A DNA stretch of 64,000 nt from Brevibacillus laterosporus LMG 15441 (lineage in GTDB: Bacteria; Bacillota; Bacilli; Brevibacillales; Brevibacillaceae): positions 357,501 to 421,500 of the forward strand of contig NZ_CP007806.1 of the NCBI RefSeq assembly GCF_000219535.2, in the 5' to 3' direction. The translations under genes and the position numbers were made by a program. The notes beneath the pieces were generated by a model, which made no database searches, was not told where the DNA came from, and saw nothing but the letters and a program-made list of their open reading frames with translations. Positions 1 to 8,487 of this stretch are shown in pieces (position 1 is the stretch's first letter; each line of letters starts with the position of its first letter).

Positions 1-412
<412 letters not shown>

Positions 413-460
413 ACATTGCCTTTATGCTGACTTCATTATCTAGTTTTGAAAGAACAATAT

Positions 461-537
461 GGCGGTGTAGCTCAGCTGGCTAGAGCGCTCGGTTCATACC
501 CGAAAGGTCGGGGGTTCGACTCCCTCCGCCGCTACCA
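461..537 (+). tRNA. tRNA-Met (CAT), elongator
   Basis: Cloverleaf with acceptor GGCGGTG pairing CGCCGCT, anticodon CAT at 495-497 and encoded CCA. It has a normal first acceptor pair, unlike the initiator tRNA at 728, so it is the elongator type. It is the first tRNA after the 23S gene and probably shares the rRNA transcript. Confidence 0.97.
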
Positions 538-549
538 TTACAATTACAA

Positions 550-626
550 GGCCCGTTGGTGAAGCGGTTTAACACAGCAGCCTTTCACGCTGTCATACAG
601 GGGTTCGAATCCCCTACGGGTCACCA
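550..626 (+). tRNA. tRNA-Glu (TTC)
   Basis: Acceptor GGCCCGT pairs with ACGGGTC, anticodon TTC is at 584-586, the T-loop is GGTTCGAAT and CCA is encoded. Twelve bases separate it from tRNA-Met. Confidence 0.97.
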
Positions 627-633
627 TTTATAT

Positions 634-709
634 GGAGGATTAGCTCAGCTGGGAGAGCATCTGCCTTACAAGCAGAGGGTCGGCGGTTCGATCCCGTCAT
701 CCTCCACCA
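634..709 (+). tRNA. tRNA-Val (TAC)
   Basis: Acceptor GGAGGAT pairs with ATCCTCC, anticodon TAC is at 667-669 in the loop CTTACAA, and CCA is encoded. Part of the rRNA-linked tRNA array. Confidence 0.97.
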
Positions 710-727
710 TTTTTATTTTCCCATTAT

Positions 728-804
<77 letters not shown>

Positions 805-810
805 AAGTAT

Positions 811-887
811 GGAGCTGTGGTGAAGTTGGAGTTCACGCCGGTCTGTCACACCGGAGGTCGCGGGTTCGAGTCCCGTCAGCTCCGCCA
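811..887 (+). tRNA. tRNA-Asp (GTC)
   Basis: Acceptor GGAGCTG pairs with CAGCTCC, anticodon GTC is at 845-847 in the loop CTGTCAC, discriminator G, encoded CCA. Confidence 0.97.
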
Positions 888-923
888 TTTTTAATTGAAT
901 AGGCTGTTGGTTATATTAAAAAT

Positions 924-999
924 GCCGGTGTAGCTCAATTGGTAGAGCACCTGACTTGTAATCAGGGGGTTGTGGGTTCAAGTCCTATCGCCGGCACCA
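924..999 (+). tRNA. tRNA-Thr (TGT)
   Basis: Acceptor GCCGGTG pairs with CGCCGGC, anticodon TGT is at 957-959 in the loop CTTGTAA, encoded CCA. Thr TGT reads ANN codons, the class modified with t6A; the t6A genes tsaE, tsaB and tsaD are in this same window. Confidence 0.97.
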
Positions 1000-1007
1000 T
1001 TTTTATT

Positions 1008-1081
1008 GGGGTATAGCCAAGCGGTAAGGCAACGGACTTTGACTCCGTCATTCTCAGGTTCAAATCCTGATACCCCAGCCA
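1008..1081 (+). tRNA. tRNA-Gln (TTG)
   Basis: Acceptor TGGGGTA pairs with TACCCCA, anticodon TTG is at 1039-1041, discriminator G, encoded CCA. Confidence 0.97.
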
Positions 1082-1087
1082 TTATAT

Positions 1088-1163
1088 GAGCCATTAGCTC
1101 AGTTGGTAGAGCATCTGACTTTTAATCAGAGGGTCGAAGGTTCGAGTCCTTCATGGCTCACCA
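1088..1163 (+). tRNA. tRNA-Lys (TTT)
   Basis: Acceptor GAGCCAT pairs with ATGGCTC, anticodon TTT is at 1121-1123 in the loop CTTTTAA, encoded CCA. A gap of about 100 bases follows before the next tRNA. Confidence 0.97.
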
Positions 1164-1267
1164 CTTTTTTTTATTTAGCAGTCATTATTGGTTTGAAAGA
1201 CGAACTAGGTTGAGATTAAAGTGGTATATAGGTAACAAAAGCTTTAAGCAAATCATACAAAACATGT

Positions 1268-1343
1268 GCGGACGTAGCTCAATTGGTAGAGCGTCGCCTT
1301 GCCAAGGCGAAGGTCGCGGGTTCGAGACCCGTCGTCCGCTCCA
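1268..1343 (+). tRNA. tRNA-Gly (GCC)
   Basis: Acceptor GCGGACG pairs with CGTCCGC, anticodon GCC is at 1301-1303 in the loop TTGCCAA, discriminator T, encoded CCA. Confidence 0.97.
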
Positions 1344-1351
1344 TATATTAT

Positions 1352-1428
1352 GTGCCCTTAGCTCAGCTGGATAGAGCGTTTGACTACGAATCAAAAGGTC
1401 GGGAGTTCGAATCTCTCAGGGCACGCCA
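1352..1428 (+). tRNA. tRNA-Arg (ACG)
   Basis: Acceptor GTGCCCT pairs with AGGGCAC, anticodon ACG is at 1386-1388 (the A is normally deaminated to inosine), discriminator G, encoded CCA. Confidence 0.97.
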
Positions 1429-1432
1429 TTAC

Positions 1433-1506
1433 GCGGGTGTAGTTCAATGGTAGAACTCCAGCCTTCCAAGCTGGTCGCGTGGGTTCGATTCCCATCACCC
1501 GCTCCA
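1433..1506 (+). tRNA. tRNA-Gly (TCC)
   Basis: Acceptor GCGGGTG pairs with CACCCGC, anticodon TCC is at 1465-1467, encoded CCA. Last tRNA of the array; a terminator begins a few bases later. Confidence 0.97.
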
Positions 1507-1512
1507 TAGCAA

Positions 1513-1540
1513 AAAGTCTTGTGAAGCAAGGCTTTTTTTA
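1513..1540 (+). terminator. Terminator of the rRNA-tRNA operon
   Basis: Hairpin AGTCTTG / CAAGGCT (one G-T pair, 5-base loop) followed by a T-run interrupted by one A. It lies seven bases after the last tRNA. Confidence 0.85.
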
Positions 1541-2029
1541 TTTTTCGAGATACTTAGCGTATCATCTTAATTGTTGCCAGAAGTGGGGATGGAAATTTTT
1601 TCAACAAAGTGAGTCGAGCTGTTATGATTCACGTATAGGGTTTGCTGGCATGGTTGGATGCAGAAAAATTATATGTTTAAAGTGAATAAATATTAAACCC
1701 TGTTATTGAATATCTTTTTCATAAGTAGAACACGTGAGAACGCCTATCTCGTTTGAGAGGGGCGTTTTTTTATACCAAAATCTAAAACAGAGCAAAACTT
1801 TGACAAATGAATTGGTGCTTCATAAATCTTGTAAAACAAAACTCTTAGAAGTATAGTTTTCATGGCCTGTACCGTCCGCTTCTATTTTTTAAGGGCAATT
1901 CATTTTTAGCTCTTTCAGAAATAATTAAAGTTCATCTCCAAATTTTTTAACCAATCATTTGAAATGAGGAATAACGAATTCACCAATTCCTACATATTGT
2001 GGTATATGACATATAGGGAGGTGTGTTTT
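1541..2029. other. Intergenic region upstream of the collagen-like gene
   Basis: No convincing gene is seen. It holds a second intrinsic terminator at about 1739-1770 (AACGCC...GGCGTT plus seven T), which ends no recognisable gene, and AT-rich sequence before the collagen-like gene. A start-proximal AGGGAGG lies at 2014-2020. A mother-cell sigma promoter would be expected for the downstream spore gene, but I could not assign one reliably. Confidence 0.5.
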
Positions 2030-3130
2030 TTGTTTAACGACAATCACGATGATTTACAAGGGATATTAAATAAAATTAATGAGCCTGATTTGCTTGACTT
2101 TATGAAACGGGATCCAATTAGTAATAACAAGTTCCTTGCACGTAGAAAACGGTCTTCCTCCTCAACGTCCTCCTCAACTTCTTCCTCAACTTCTTCCTCC
2201 TCATTTTCTTCTTGCTCAGACTTTACTACTCGTTGCCCAATTACAGGGATAACAGGTCCAACAGGTTCAACGGGAGCGACAGGAGTCACGGGGGCAACAG
2301 GAACAACGGGAGCCACAGGAGCACCAGGAACACCAGGAACACCAGGAACACCAGGAACACCAGGAACACCAGGAGCACCAGGAGCAACGGGAGCAACGGG
2401 AGCAACGGGAGCACCAGGAACACCAGGAACACCAGGAGCACCAGGAGCACCAGGAGCAACGGGAGCACCAGGAACACCAGGAGCACCAGGAGCACCAGGA
2501 GCACCAGGAGCACCAGGAGCAACGGGAGGAACAGGAGCAACGGGAGCACCAGGAACACCAGGAGCACCAGGAGCAACGGGAGGAACAGGAGCACCAGGAG
2601 CAACGGGAGCGACAGGAGCACCAGGAGCACCAGGAGCAACGGGAGGAACAGGAGCACCAGGAGCAACGGGAGCACCAGGAGCGACAGGAGCGACAGGAGC
2701 CACAGGAGCGACAGGAACCACGGGACCAGGTTTGAATAGTTTTATTAGTGTATTTAGAAGTTTCGCTGGAACAGGAACCGATACGGTAGCTGCCTTTTCT
2801 CCAATCACTTTTACAAACCTAAGTAGCAATGTTGGTGGAGCGTTTGTCTTTTCTCCTCCATCTGATACAATTTTAATTTTACAACCAGGTCTTTACCTGT
2901 TTGATCTTGTCATTCATAATCAGGGGAATGCTTTATTTGACTTGAAAATAGGTGGGGTTAATCAAACGCCAACACCTCTCGCTGGAGATGGGGGAGGTCC
3001 AATTGCTGCAAGTATAATTATAAATGTTACTACTGCTCCGACTACTGTACAACTCGTGAATGCAAATAATACGCCAGCACAGCTTCATAACAATACAAAC
3101 GCTACACTTACTATTATCAAACTAACTTAA
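2030..3130 (+). CDS. Collagen-like exosporium (BclA-type) glycoprotein
   Basis: About 366 residues. An N-terminal region of about 40 residues leads to a Ser/Thr-rich stretch, then about 53 collagen-type Gly-X-Y triplets (2246-2722, mostly GAT, GAP and GTP), then a C-terminal domain of about 130 residues beginning near [11 protein letters not shown], like the trimeric TNF-like domain of BclA. In Bacillus, such proteins form the hair-like nap of the exosporium, with Thr residues of the triplets glycosylated; this is family knowledge. A TTG start at 2030 is chosen because AGGGAGG lies nine bases upstream; an ATG at 1964 has no such site. The anchoring motif of Bacillus BclA is not obvious. No glycosyltransferase is adjacent. 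Confidence 0.85.
   Translation: MFNDNHDDLQGILNKINEPDLLDFMKRDPISNNKFLARRKRSSSSTSSSTSSSTSSSSFSSCSDFTTRCPITGITGPTGSTGATGVTGATGTTGATGAPGTPGTPGTPGTPGTPGAPGATGATGATGAPGTPGTPGAPGAPGATGAPGTPGAPGAPGAPGAPGATGGTGATGAPGTPGAPGATGGTGAPGATGATGAPGAPGATGGTGAPGATGAPGATGATGATGATGTTGPGLNSFISVFRSFAGTGTDTVAAFSPITFTNLSSNVGGAFVFSPPSDTILILQPGLYLFDLVIHNQGNALFDLKIGGVNQTPTPLAGDGGGPIAASIIINVTTAPTTVQLVNANNTPAQLHNNTNATLTIIKLT
2246..2728 (+). repeat. Collagen Gly-X-Y coding repeat
   Basis: Nine-base periodic DNA, mainly GGAGCACCA, GGAACACCA and GGAGCAACG units, encoding about 53 GXY triplets. The low complexity opens long reading frames on both strands; these antisense and out-of-frame ORFs are artefacts. Repeat number is likely to vary between strains. 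Confidence 0.95.
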
Positions 3131-3782
3131 ACATAATACTAAGGTTCAAAATTATATACATCCTCGTAAGATAAACTGAAATGAAAGACGATCGTTTTTA
3201 TGAGTTGTAAAGCTGAACAATCATCCTAGGATTTCTTATTGATACGCGGAAAGCTTCTTTATACTAGATGTAAACGACCAGGGGTGGAACTTGCCCGCCA
3301 GTTATGTAACCAGACAAGAGACGCAAAACCTCTTCATGTAAACTTTAGCAATGCCACATTTTCAATGGTGAGCCACCAAGCAAAATTGCAAGGTGGCTTA
3401 TTTTAAGGCCTATTTCCTTCATCTAATCAGGATACATAAATATCGTTAGAACGACTGTATAAGACAGTGCAGTTATAGTTTTTTATCGAAATAGAAGATA
3501 GGACTTTTCTTTGAGAATAGTTAGAGCATATAAGGCTAGAATAAAAAAATTCATGTTACATCTGGTTTATTGAAACCCTCATCCACTACCAGAAGTTCAC
3601 GAACAGCCCATTTTAGCTGAATCTTGTGAATGAGTTCCGCTCACAAATTCCATCCCCCGTTCCCAGAACCATATACGTCAAAAGAGGGCAAAAGCACTAT
3701 CTTTTTATAACGTTTTGAAACCTTTTTTTAGGAAGTACGTCCTTTATAATAAGACTAACCAAAAGGAGGCTGCTAATTCTTT
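3131..3782. other. 650-base region without a recognised gene
   Basis: No ORF with a ribosome-binding site is seen. The part from about 3290 to 3405 looks structured: AAGAG-ACGCAAAA-CCTCTT at about 3315-3335, then AGCCACC / GGTGGCT at 3371-3398 followed by TTATTTTA, which resembles a terminator. The ACGCAAA-CCTC string recalls a piece of the GEMM c-di-GMP riboswitch, but the other conserved element, GGGCAAACC, is absent, so I do not call it. A strong AAGGAGG at 3763-3769 serves the next gene. Confidence 0.4.
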
Positions 3783-4337
3783 ATGAATCAGACAGAACCT
3801 CGCTCCGGATGGGGTGGAGCAATTAAGGAGTGGCTTACTTCCATCATAACAGTTTTTATTGTCACATTTGCTTTGTACACGTGGCTGGGAGCACCCTATG
3901 TTGTGTATGGAGAATCCATGCAAAGCACTTTGCAAAATAATGAGAAGGTCGTTGTAAATAAGGCGGTATACCGCTTGCATGAACCACAACGAGGAGAGAT
4001 TGTTGTATTCCATGCAAACCAAAAGGAAGACTACATCAAACGTGTAATCGCAATAGCGGGCGATCGGGTAGAAATGCGTAACGATCAGCTATTTATTAAT
4101 GGAAAATCTGTAGAAGAACCTTATTTAGAGGAGCAAAAAAAGAAAGCTCATGCAGAAGGGAAAAAGGTAACGGAGGATTTTCCGCCAGTAACGGTTGAGG
4201 CTGGTTATATTTTTGTCATGGGAGACAATCGACAAAATAGTAAGGATAGTAGAATGATTGGTCCTGTACCGATTACACAGGTTGTTGGCAGAGCCGATTT
4301 CGTGTATTGGCCACTTTCGAATGTGAGATCACCATAA
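3783..4337 (+). CDS. lepB: Signal peptidase I (Sip/LepB type)
   Basis: This 184-residue type I signal peptidase cleaves signal peptides from Sec-exported proteins on the outer face of the membrane. One N-terminal membrane segment (about residues 17-38) precedes the catalytic domain. The Ser motif is GESMQ, the Lys motif is YIKRVIAIAGD, and the GDNRQNSKDSR box is present, so all catalytic elements are intact. The start has AAGGAGG thirteen bases upstream, a slightly long spacing. It stands alone with its own terminator. A second signal peptidase at 17425 lies in a secretion-related operon; this copy looks like a housekeeping SipS/T/V type. Confidence 0.95.
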   Translation: MNQTEPRSGWGGAIKEWLTSIITVFIVTFALYTWLGAPYVVYGESMQSTLQNNEKVVVNKAVYRLHEPQRGEIVVFHANQKEDYIKRVIAIAGDRVEMRNDQLFINGKSVEEPYLEEQKKKAHAEGKKVTEDFPPVTVEAGYIFVMGDNRQNSKDSRMIGPVPITQVVGRADFVYWPLSNVRSP

Positions 4338-4363
4338 GCTGTACTTCATAAGAGGCTCAGTGA

Positions 4364-4402
4364 AAAGTTCTATTGCAAACTACTGCATAGGACTTTTTTT
4401 CT
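4364..4402 (+). terminator. Terminator after signal peptidase
   Basis: Imperfect stem AAGTTCTATTGC / GCATAGGACTT followed by a run of T. Confidence 0.85.
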
Positions 4403-4552
4403 TTTGGCGATAAAAACGGCATGTAATTGTGGATAGTATTTGCTTTATTCAAAAAATCGACCCTACATGCTAATAAAGCGCTTCCTCTATAATAGAGTAG
4501 GACATGATTATTGGTTATGATTGTAAATTACAGGTCAGTCAGGAGGATACGC

Positions 4553-5377
4553 TTGAATTATCGATGGCTAAAATTAACGAGCATTATGTTACCTACCATT
4601 ATGATAGGTGGCTTTGAATATGCGCGACACGAGTTTTTGCTGCCTTATTTTACGATGGATGAAGGAAATGTCATCATTACGATTATGACTTTGGTTCTTT
4701 CATTTATATTTGCCACCTGGGTTTTTGGAAAAATCAAAAGAATGAGTGAGAAATTAGCAAAGGAAAAAGCCAAGCATGCAGTGTATGAGGAACGAGAACG
4801 CTTAGCCCAGGAGCTACATGATAATATTGCACAAGCGATTTTCTTTTTAAATGTAAAACTAAATCAAGAAAAGATTGAAGAAGCAAAGGCAACGATCTCT
4901 GAAATTGATAACCAGCTAAGACAAGCGATTTTTAATCTCCGTTCTCATCCAGAAGAGGGGGTATTATTAACGGATCGCTTGAGAAAGTGGCTACACGAAT
5001 GGAGCCTGATCACAGGAATCGAGGTGAAACAGGAGCTTGATGGAATGGATCAATACTTTAAACCAGCGGAACAAGTCCATTTATTTAGCATTATACAGGA
5101 ATCGTTCACTAATATTCGCAAACATGCAGATGCGAGCCATGCAGAGATTCAATGGCAGTTTCAGGGGACAGGCTGGTATCTACTGATTAAAGACAATGGA
5201 ATGGGCTTCGATACAGAGATATTAAAACGTGAGAGATATGGTCAGACCATGATGCGAGAGAGAAGCTGGAAATTAGGAGCCAGCTTTGAGATGCGACCAG
5301 GAACGCATGGCGGGACAGAAATCTTGATAGAGTCATTTAAAGGAGAGAGCGGAAGGTGCAGAAATATAGGGTATTAG
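4553..5377 (+). CDS. Sensor histidine kinase, NarL/LiaS family
   Basis: About 274 residues: two N-terminal membrane segments with a short extracellular loop, then a HisKA_3 dimerisation domain with the phospho-accepting His in RLAQELHDN (about residue 89), and a HATPase domain with an N-box near FTNIRKHA and a G-box in DNGMGFD. The very short sensory region is typical of intramembrane-sensing kinases such as LiaS, so membrane or cell-wall stress is a plausible signal; this is inference. The TTG start at 4553 is preferred because AGGAGG lies six bases before it; ATGs at 4511 and 4517 are in frame but lack a site. It overlaps the response-regulator gene by 22 bases. Confidence 0.88.
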   Translation: MNYRWLKLTSIMLPTIMIGGFEYARHEFLLPYFTMDEGNVIITIMTLVLSFIFATWVFGKIKRMSEKLAKEKAKHAVYEERERLAQELHDNIAQAIFFLNVKLNQEKIEEAKATISEIDNQLRQAIFNLRSHPEEGVLLTDRLRKWLHEWSLITGIEVKQELDGMDQYFKPAEQVHLFSIIQESFTNIRKHADASHAEIQWQFQGTGWYLLIKDNGMGFDTEILKRERYGQTMMRERSWKLGASFEMRPGTHGGTEILIESFKGESGRCRNIGY

Positions 5378-6006
5378 TGGTAGATGACCATTTATTGGCT
5401 CGCACAGCGATAAAAAGTATGCTAGCAGAGGATTCTTCCTTTGAAATTGTAGGGGAGGCTGAACAAGGAGAAGAGGGCGTACGTCTCTGTAGCGAGCTAC
5501 AGCCAGATGTTGTATTAATGGATATTAGCATGCCGGTATGCGATGGCTTGGAGGCAACAAGACGAATTAAACAGGCTTATCCCCATATAAAAGTCGTTAT
5601 TTTGAGCGTATCTGATGATGTAGCTGATCTATTTACGGCTGTGCAATTTGGGGCACAGGGCTATTTACTAAAAAATATGAATCCACATGATTGGTTGGCA
5701 TATTTACGGGCGCTGCTAGAAGATAATAGTGATATTTCACGCGAATTGGCAAGCAAGCTCTTCTTCAAATTTCGGTCGGGTCCGGTCATTGATGAACCTA
5801 GTCCGAGCGTACTAACTCCAAGAGAAACTGAAATTTTAAAATATGTATCAAAGGGAGAGACGAATAAACAAATTGCTCAGCGTCTCATGATCACAGAGCA
5901 TACAGTCAAAAATCATATGAAAAACCTATTGGAAAAGCTTTATTTAGAAAATCGGGTACAGCTAGCCTCCTATGCACTGCGTCATGGACTATCCTCTGAG
6001 GATTAG
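5356..6006 (+). CDS. Response regulator, NarL/LuxR family
   Basis: This 216-residue regulator has a receiver domain with the acidic pair DD at residues 10-11, the phospho-acceptor Asp at residue 56 (VVLMDISMP) and Lys in YLLKN, followed by a LuxR-type helix-turn-helix (about 150-210, TPRETEILKYVSKGETNKQIAQ). It starts with GTG inside the end of the kinase gene, so translation is probably coupled. The targets are unknown. It most resembles the LiaR/VraR/DegU group in layout. Confidence 0.92.
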   Translation: MQKYRVLVVDDHLLARTAIKSMLAEDSSFEIVGEAEQGEEGVRLCSELQPDVVLMDISMPVCDGLEATRRIKQAYPHIKVVILSVSDDVADLFTAVQFGAQGYLLKNMNPHDWLAYLRALLEDNSDISRELASKLFFKFRSGPVIDEPSPSVLTPRETEILKYVSKGETNKQIAQRLMITEHTVKNHMKNLLEKLYLENRVQLASYALRHGLSSED

Positions 6007-6323
6007 CAGTTCACTAGAGTAGAGTACAACCTACAAGCATCGAGGTTTCCTCCTCTCAGATGAGAAGGCAGAATAATAGGAGGTTTGCTGATAAAGGAAT
6101 TGAACTCGAAGACAGGAGTTAGGAAGCTTTTATCGAATTACTACTATATAAGAGAGGGTGAAAAGAGTACTAGTTCACGGTGGACAATGCCGGCGACAAT
6201 ATAGAGCAATGTTTCCAGATACATGTGTAATCGTTATAAAAAACCAGCGAAAGAAAGGCTGGTTTTTTCTGCATGTAATTGGCTGAATTGTCCTTTGTCC
6301 GTACATTGAAAGGAGAGGATTAC
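6007..6323. other. Intergenic region ending in a terminator
   Basis: No gene is supported. A strong intrinsic terminator at 6238-6268 (AACCAGC / GCTGGTT plus T-run) probably ends the two-component operon some 230 bases downstream of the regulator stop. A GTG-started frame of about 42 codons near 6168 runs through the terminator and is not believed. Confidence 0.5.
6238..6268 (+). terminator. Intrinsic terminator
   Basis: AAAACCAGC / GCTGGTTTTTTC with an 8-9 base loop. Confidence 0.9.
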
Positions 6324-6569
6324 ATGAGCTCCATTCAAATCAATAAAATCGTCATTTTGTTAGCCATTCTGGTGCATCTTCTTGGAATTGGAGAACTATT
6401 TGGGAAAGATGTGATGCATACTAGTCAATTACTTACACTTTGTTTACTTATTTTAGCTTTTATTAGTTTAGGCAAAAAAAAGGGAAAAAGAAAACGTAAA
6501 AAGTCATCGGCGGTAAGGACTCTTCTGCATCGAGCCAAAGAGCAGCCAACTGATGCGGACCTGTCTTAA
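6324..6569 (+). CDS. Small membrane protein, function unknown
   Basis: This 81-residue protein has two hydrophobic segments (about residues 5-23 and 31-48) separated by a short loop, then a very basic stretch (KKKGKRKRKK) and a polar tail. By the positive-inside rule the tail should be cytoplasmic. The ATG at 6324 follows AAAGGAGAGG with good spacing, which favours it over an upstream in-frame start at 6279. I do not recognise the family. Confidence 0.7.
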   Translation: MSSIQINKIVILLAILVHLLGIGELFGKDVMHTSQLLTLCLLILAFISLGKKKGKRKRKKSSAVRTLLHRAKEQPTDADLS

Positions 6570-6678
6570 GCGGTCGGGTCATCAGTGGATTTAACACAAA
6601 GAAAAGGTGGAAAAGTTCTACATGTAACTTTTGCAGCATAAAGTAGTAAAGAATCTTGTGAAAAGATGGGGGGACACA

Positions 6679-6855
6679 ATGGCATATCGTTCAAAACGTA
6701 CGGTGAAGGAACACGTCTATGAGGATACCCTTGTATGGCAGTGTACAGCTTGTAACTGTTGGTCGCGAAAGGAATTTGTGATCGTTGAGGATCCACGTTG
6801 CCCATTGTGCAACAGCAAGATGGAAGAGGAAATGAAAAATATCAGGATTGAATAA
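6679..6855 (+). CDS. ydjO: YdjO-like cold-inducible zinc-ribbon protein
   Basis: A 58-residue protein with two CxxC pairs (CTAC and CPLC) that should bind one zinc ion, separated by WSRKEFV. Length and layout match the YdjO family of Bacillus, whose member is cold-inducible; its molecular role is not known. The ATG at 6679 follows GGGGGGA; the longer frame from 6631 has no ribosome-binding site. A terminator follows at once, so it is probably a single-gene unit. Confidence 0.75.
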   Translation: MAYRSKRTVKEHVYEDTLVWQCTACNCWSRKEFVIVEDPRCPLCNSKMEEEMKNIRIE

Positions 6856-6860
6856 ACATG

Positions 6861-6897
6861 GAAGCTGGTTGCCACCTTAGCAACTGGCTTTTTGTTT
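6861..6897 (+). terminator. Terminator after ydjO-like gene
   Basis: Eleven-pair stem AAGCTGGTTGC / GCAACTGGCTT (two G-T pairs) followed by TTT. Confidence 0.9.
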
Positions 6898-6935
6898 GAT
6901 AATCAGCATTCATTACGTACAAAGGGGAGAGTAGG

Positions 6936-7316
6936 ATGAAGAGATTTTCGTTTGCTCTAACGTATGGGAAAAATGTCACTCATTACGATAGCCTGCACCT
7001 GATCATGTCACGAATTGGGAAGCTGCCAGCAGATACCTATATGAATTGTGCTTATTTATCTCCTCAGGGAAAAATTGGTTATCATCAGGCTACATTGCCT
7101 CAATTACTATTGGTGCTCAGTGGCGATGGATGGGTACGTACAGATACAAGCGACTATGTTTATGTACAAAGTGGAGATGCTGTCTATTGGGAATCGGGGG
7201 AATGGCATGAAACGATTACAGAGTCTGGTATGGTGTCCATTATTTTAGAAGCAACCGACTTGTTTAGGAGAATATCGATGTTAGAGTATACAGAAGAAGG
7301 AAATAGCCAGACGTAA
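6936..7316 (+). CDS. Cupin-domain protein
   Basis: This 126-residue protein has the alternating short beta-strands of a single cupin barrel (about residues 30-115), with GYHQA, LLLVLSGDGWV, VQSGDAVYWESGEWHE. The pattern G-D-x2-x-W-x2-G-E-W-H-E is the second cupin motif, including a likely metal-binding His. It looks like a small-molecule sensor or enzyme of the AraC-N-terminal/RmlC-like type without a DNA-binding domain. The substrate cannot be told. It lies 48 bases before the nitronate monooxygenase gene and may be cotranscribed with it. Confidence 0.75.
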   Translation: MKRFSFALTYGKNVTHYDSLHLIMSRIGKLPADTYMNCAYLSPQGKIGYHQATLPQLLLVLSGDGWVRTDTSDYVYVQSGDAVYWESGEWHETITESGMVSIILEATDLFRRISMLEYTEEGNSQT

Positions 7317-7364
7317 CGAGAATGATCTGAAAAGACAGAATAGTATACACGGGAGGAGAGGATT

Positions 7365-8468
7365 ATGTCTATGCAGTTCCAAACTAGGTTTTGCGATATC
7401 TTTGGAGTTGAAAACCCAATTATTCTTGCGGCAATGGCCGGCAATATAAATTCAGCGGAACTGGTGGCGGCAGTATCAGAGTCAGGAGGCTTGGGAACTA
7501 TTGCTGGAGCATATGTTACGCCTCAAGCTCTACGAGAGAGAATCCGTGAAGTGAGGTCTTTAACCAACCGTCCCTTTGCTGTAAACCTACTTTTATTTGA
7601 ACAACCAGAACAGCAAGAGGTAACACCTGCCTTTAGACAATGGCTCAACCAACAGAGGGAACGATTCAATCTTCCCCCATGGAAAGGCGACTGGCCAACC
7701 CTGCATGACGAGATTACCGATTGCTTTACGGTCATTTTAGAGGAGAAGCCGGCTGTATTTAGTTGTGCGATGGGGTTGCCAGGTAAATATGGAGAAAGTG
7801 CAAAGGCAGCAGGAATGAAGGTCGTAGGCATGGCGACCACACAAGCAGAGGCCGAACGATTAGTAAGTCAGCATGTAGATGCAATCGTAGCACAAGGCGG
7901 TGAGGCTGGTGGTCACCGGGGTACGTTTGATGCAGGAGAAGATGGGCCGGGAGAATGTATTGGTACGTTACCATTAGTGGCTCAGCTTTCTGCTGCTATT
8001 CGGGAGGTGCCTATCATTGCGGCAGGGGGAATTATGAATGGCCAAAGCATAGTGGCAGCTTTAGCGCTCGGTGCTGAAGCTGTGCAACTGGGCACTCGAT
8101 TTCTAGGATGCGCAGAGAGTACAGCTAACAAGGCCTATAAGGAACGATTAATTCATGCAAAAGAGACAGATACCGCTGTTACCAGAGCTTTTTCGGGCAG
8201 ACCAGCGCGGGGAATTGTGAATCAATTTATGAGAGATTTTGCTAAAAGTCAGATAGGATCGCTGGCGTATCCAGTTCAGAATGAGTTAACGAAGGAAATT
8301 CGCCAAGCAGCGGGAAAAGCCTTGGATGCTGACTATCTATCGTTATGGGCTGGTCAAGGGGTAGGTATGCTTCAAAAAGAAGAAGCCGCAGCAGATATCA
8401 TGCATGCTTTATTGCAAGAGGCACAACAAAGCTTTAACCGATTACAAGGCCAGATGCATGTAAAATAA
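7365..8468 (+). CDS. Nitronate monooxygenase (FMN-dependent, NPD family)
   Basis: This 367-residue TIM-barrel flavoprotein has the family features: N-terminal NPIILAAMAG, the region VAQGGEAGGHRG holding the catalytic His, and the phosphate-binding segments IIAAGGIMNG and AVQLGTRFL. Members oxidise nitronates such as propionate-3-nitronate, using FMN; FabK-type enoyl-ACP reductases share the fold. The residue set fits nitronate monooxygenase better than FabK, but the sequence alone does not settle it. GGGAGGAGAGG precedes the start. The LysR gene 19 bases downstream may control it. Confidence 0.87.
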   Translation: MSMQFQTRFCDIFGVENPIILAAMAGNINSAELVAAVSESGGLGTIAGAYVTPQALRERIREVRSLTNRPFAVNLLLFEQPEQQEVTPAFRQWLNQQRERFNLPPWKGDWPTLHDEITDCFTVILEEKPAVFSCAMGLPGKYGESAKAAGMKVVGMATTQAEAERLVSQHVDAIVAQGGEAGGHRGTFDAGEDGPGECIGTLPLVAQLSAAIREVPIIAAGGIMNGQSIVAALALGAEAVQLGTRFLGCAESTANKAYKERLIHAKETDTAVTRAFSGRPARGIVNQFMRDFAKSQIGSLAYPVQNELTKEIRQAAGKALDADYLSLWAGQGVGMLQKEEAAADIMHALLQEAQQSFNRLQGQMHVK

Positions 8469-8487
8469 AAGCTTTGAGGTGAGTCAT

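Noticed and set aside
2044-2829. Long antisense and out-of-frame ORFs across the collagen-like gene
   Set aside because: They are produced by the nine-base repeat and encode low-complexity VAPVAPG, LLLVLL or STRNTR strings with no ribosome-binding site.
3290-3405. c-di-GMP (GEMM) riboswitch
   Set aside because: Only an ACGCAAA-CCTC string matches; the GGGCAAACC part and the overall two-stem layout are missing.
6168-6296. GTG-started ORF of about 42 codons
   Set aside because: Its ribosome-binding site touches the start and its 3' third runs through a strong terminator.
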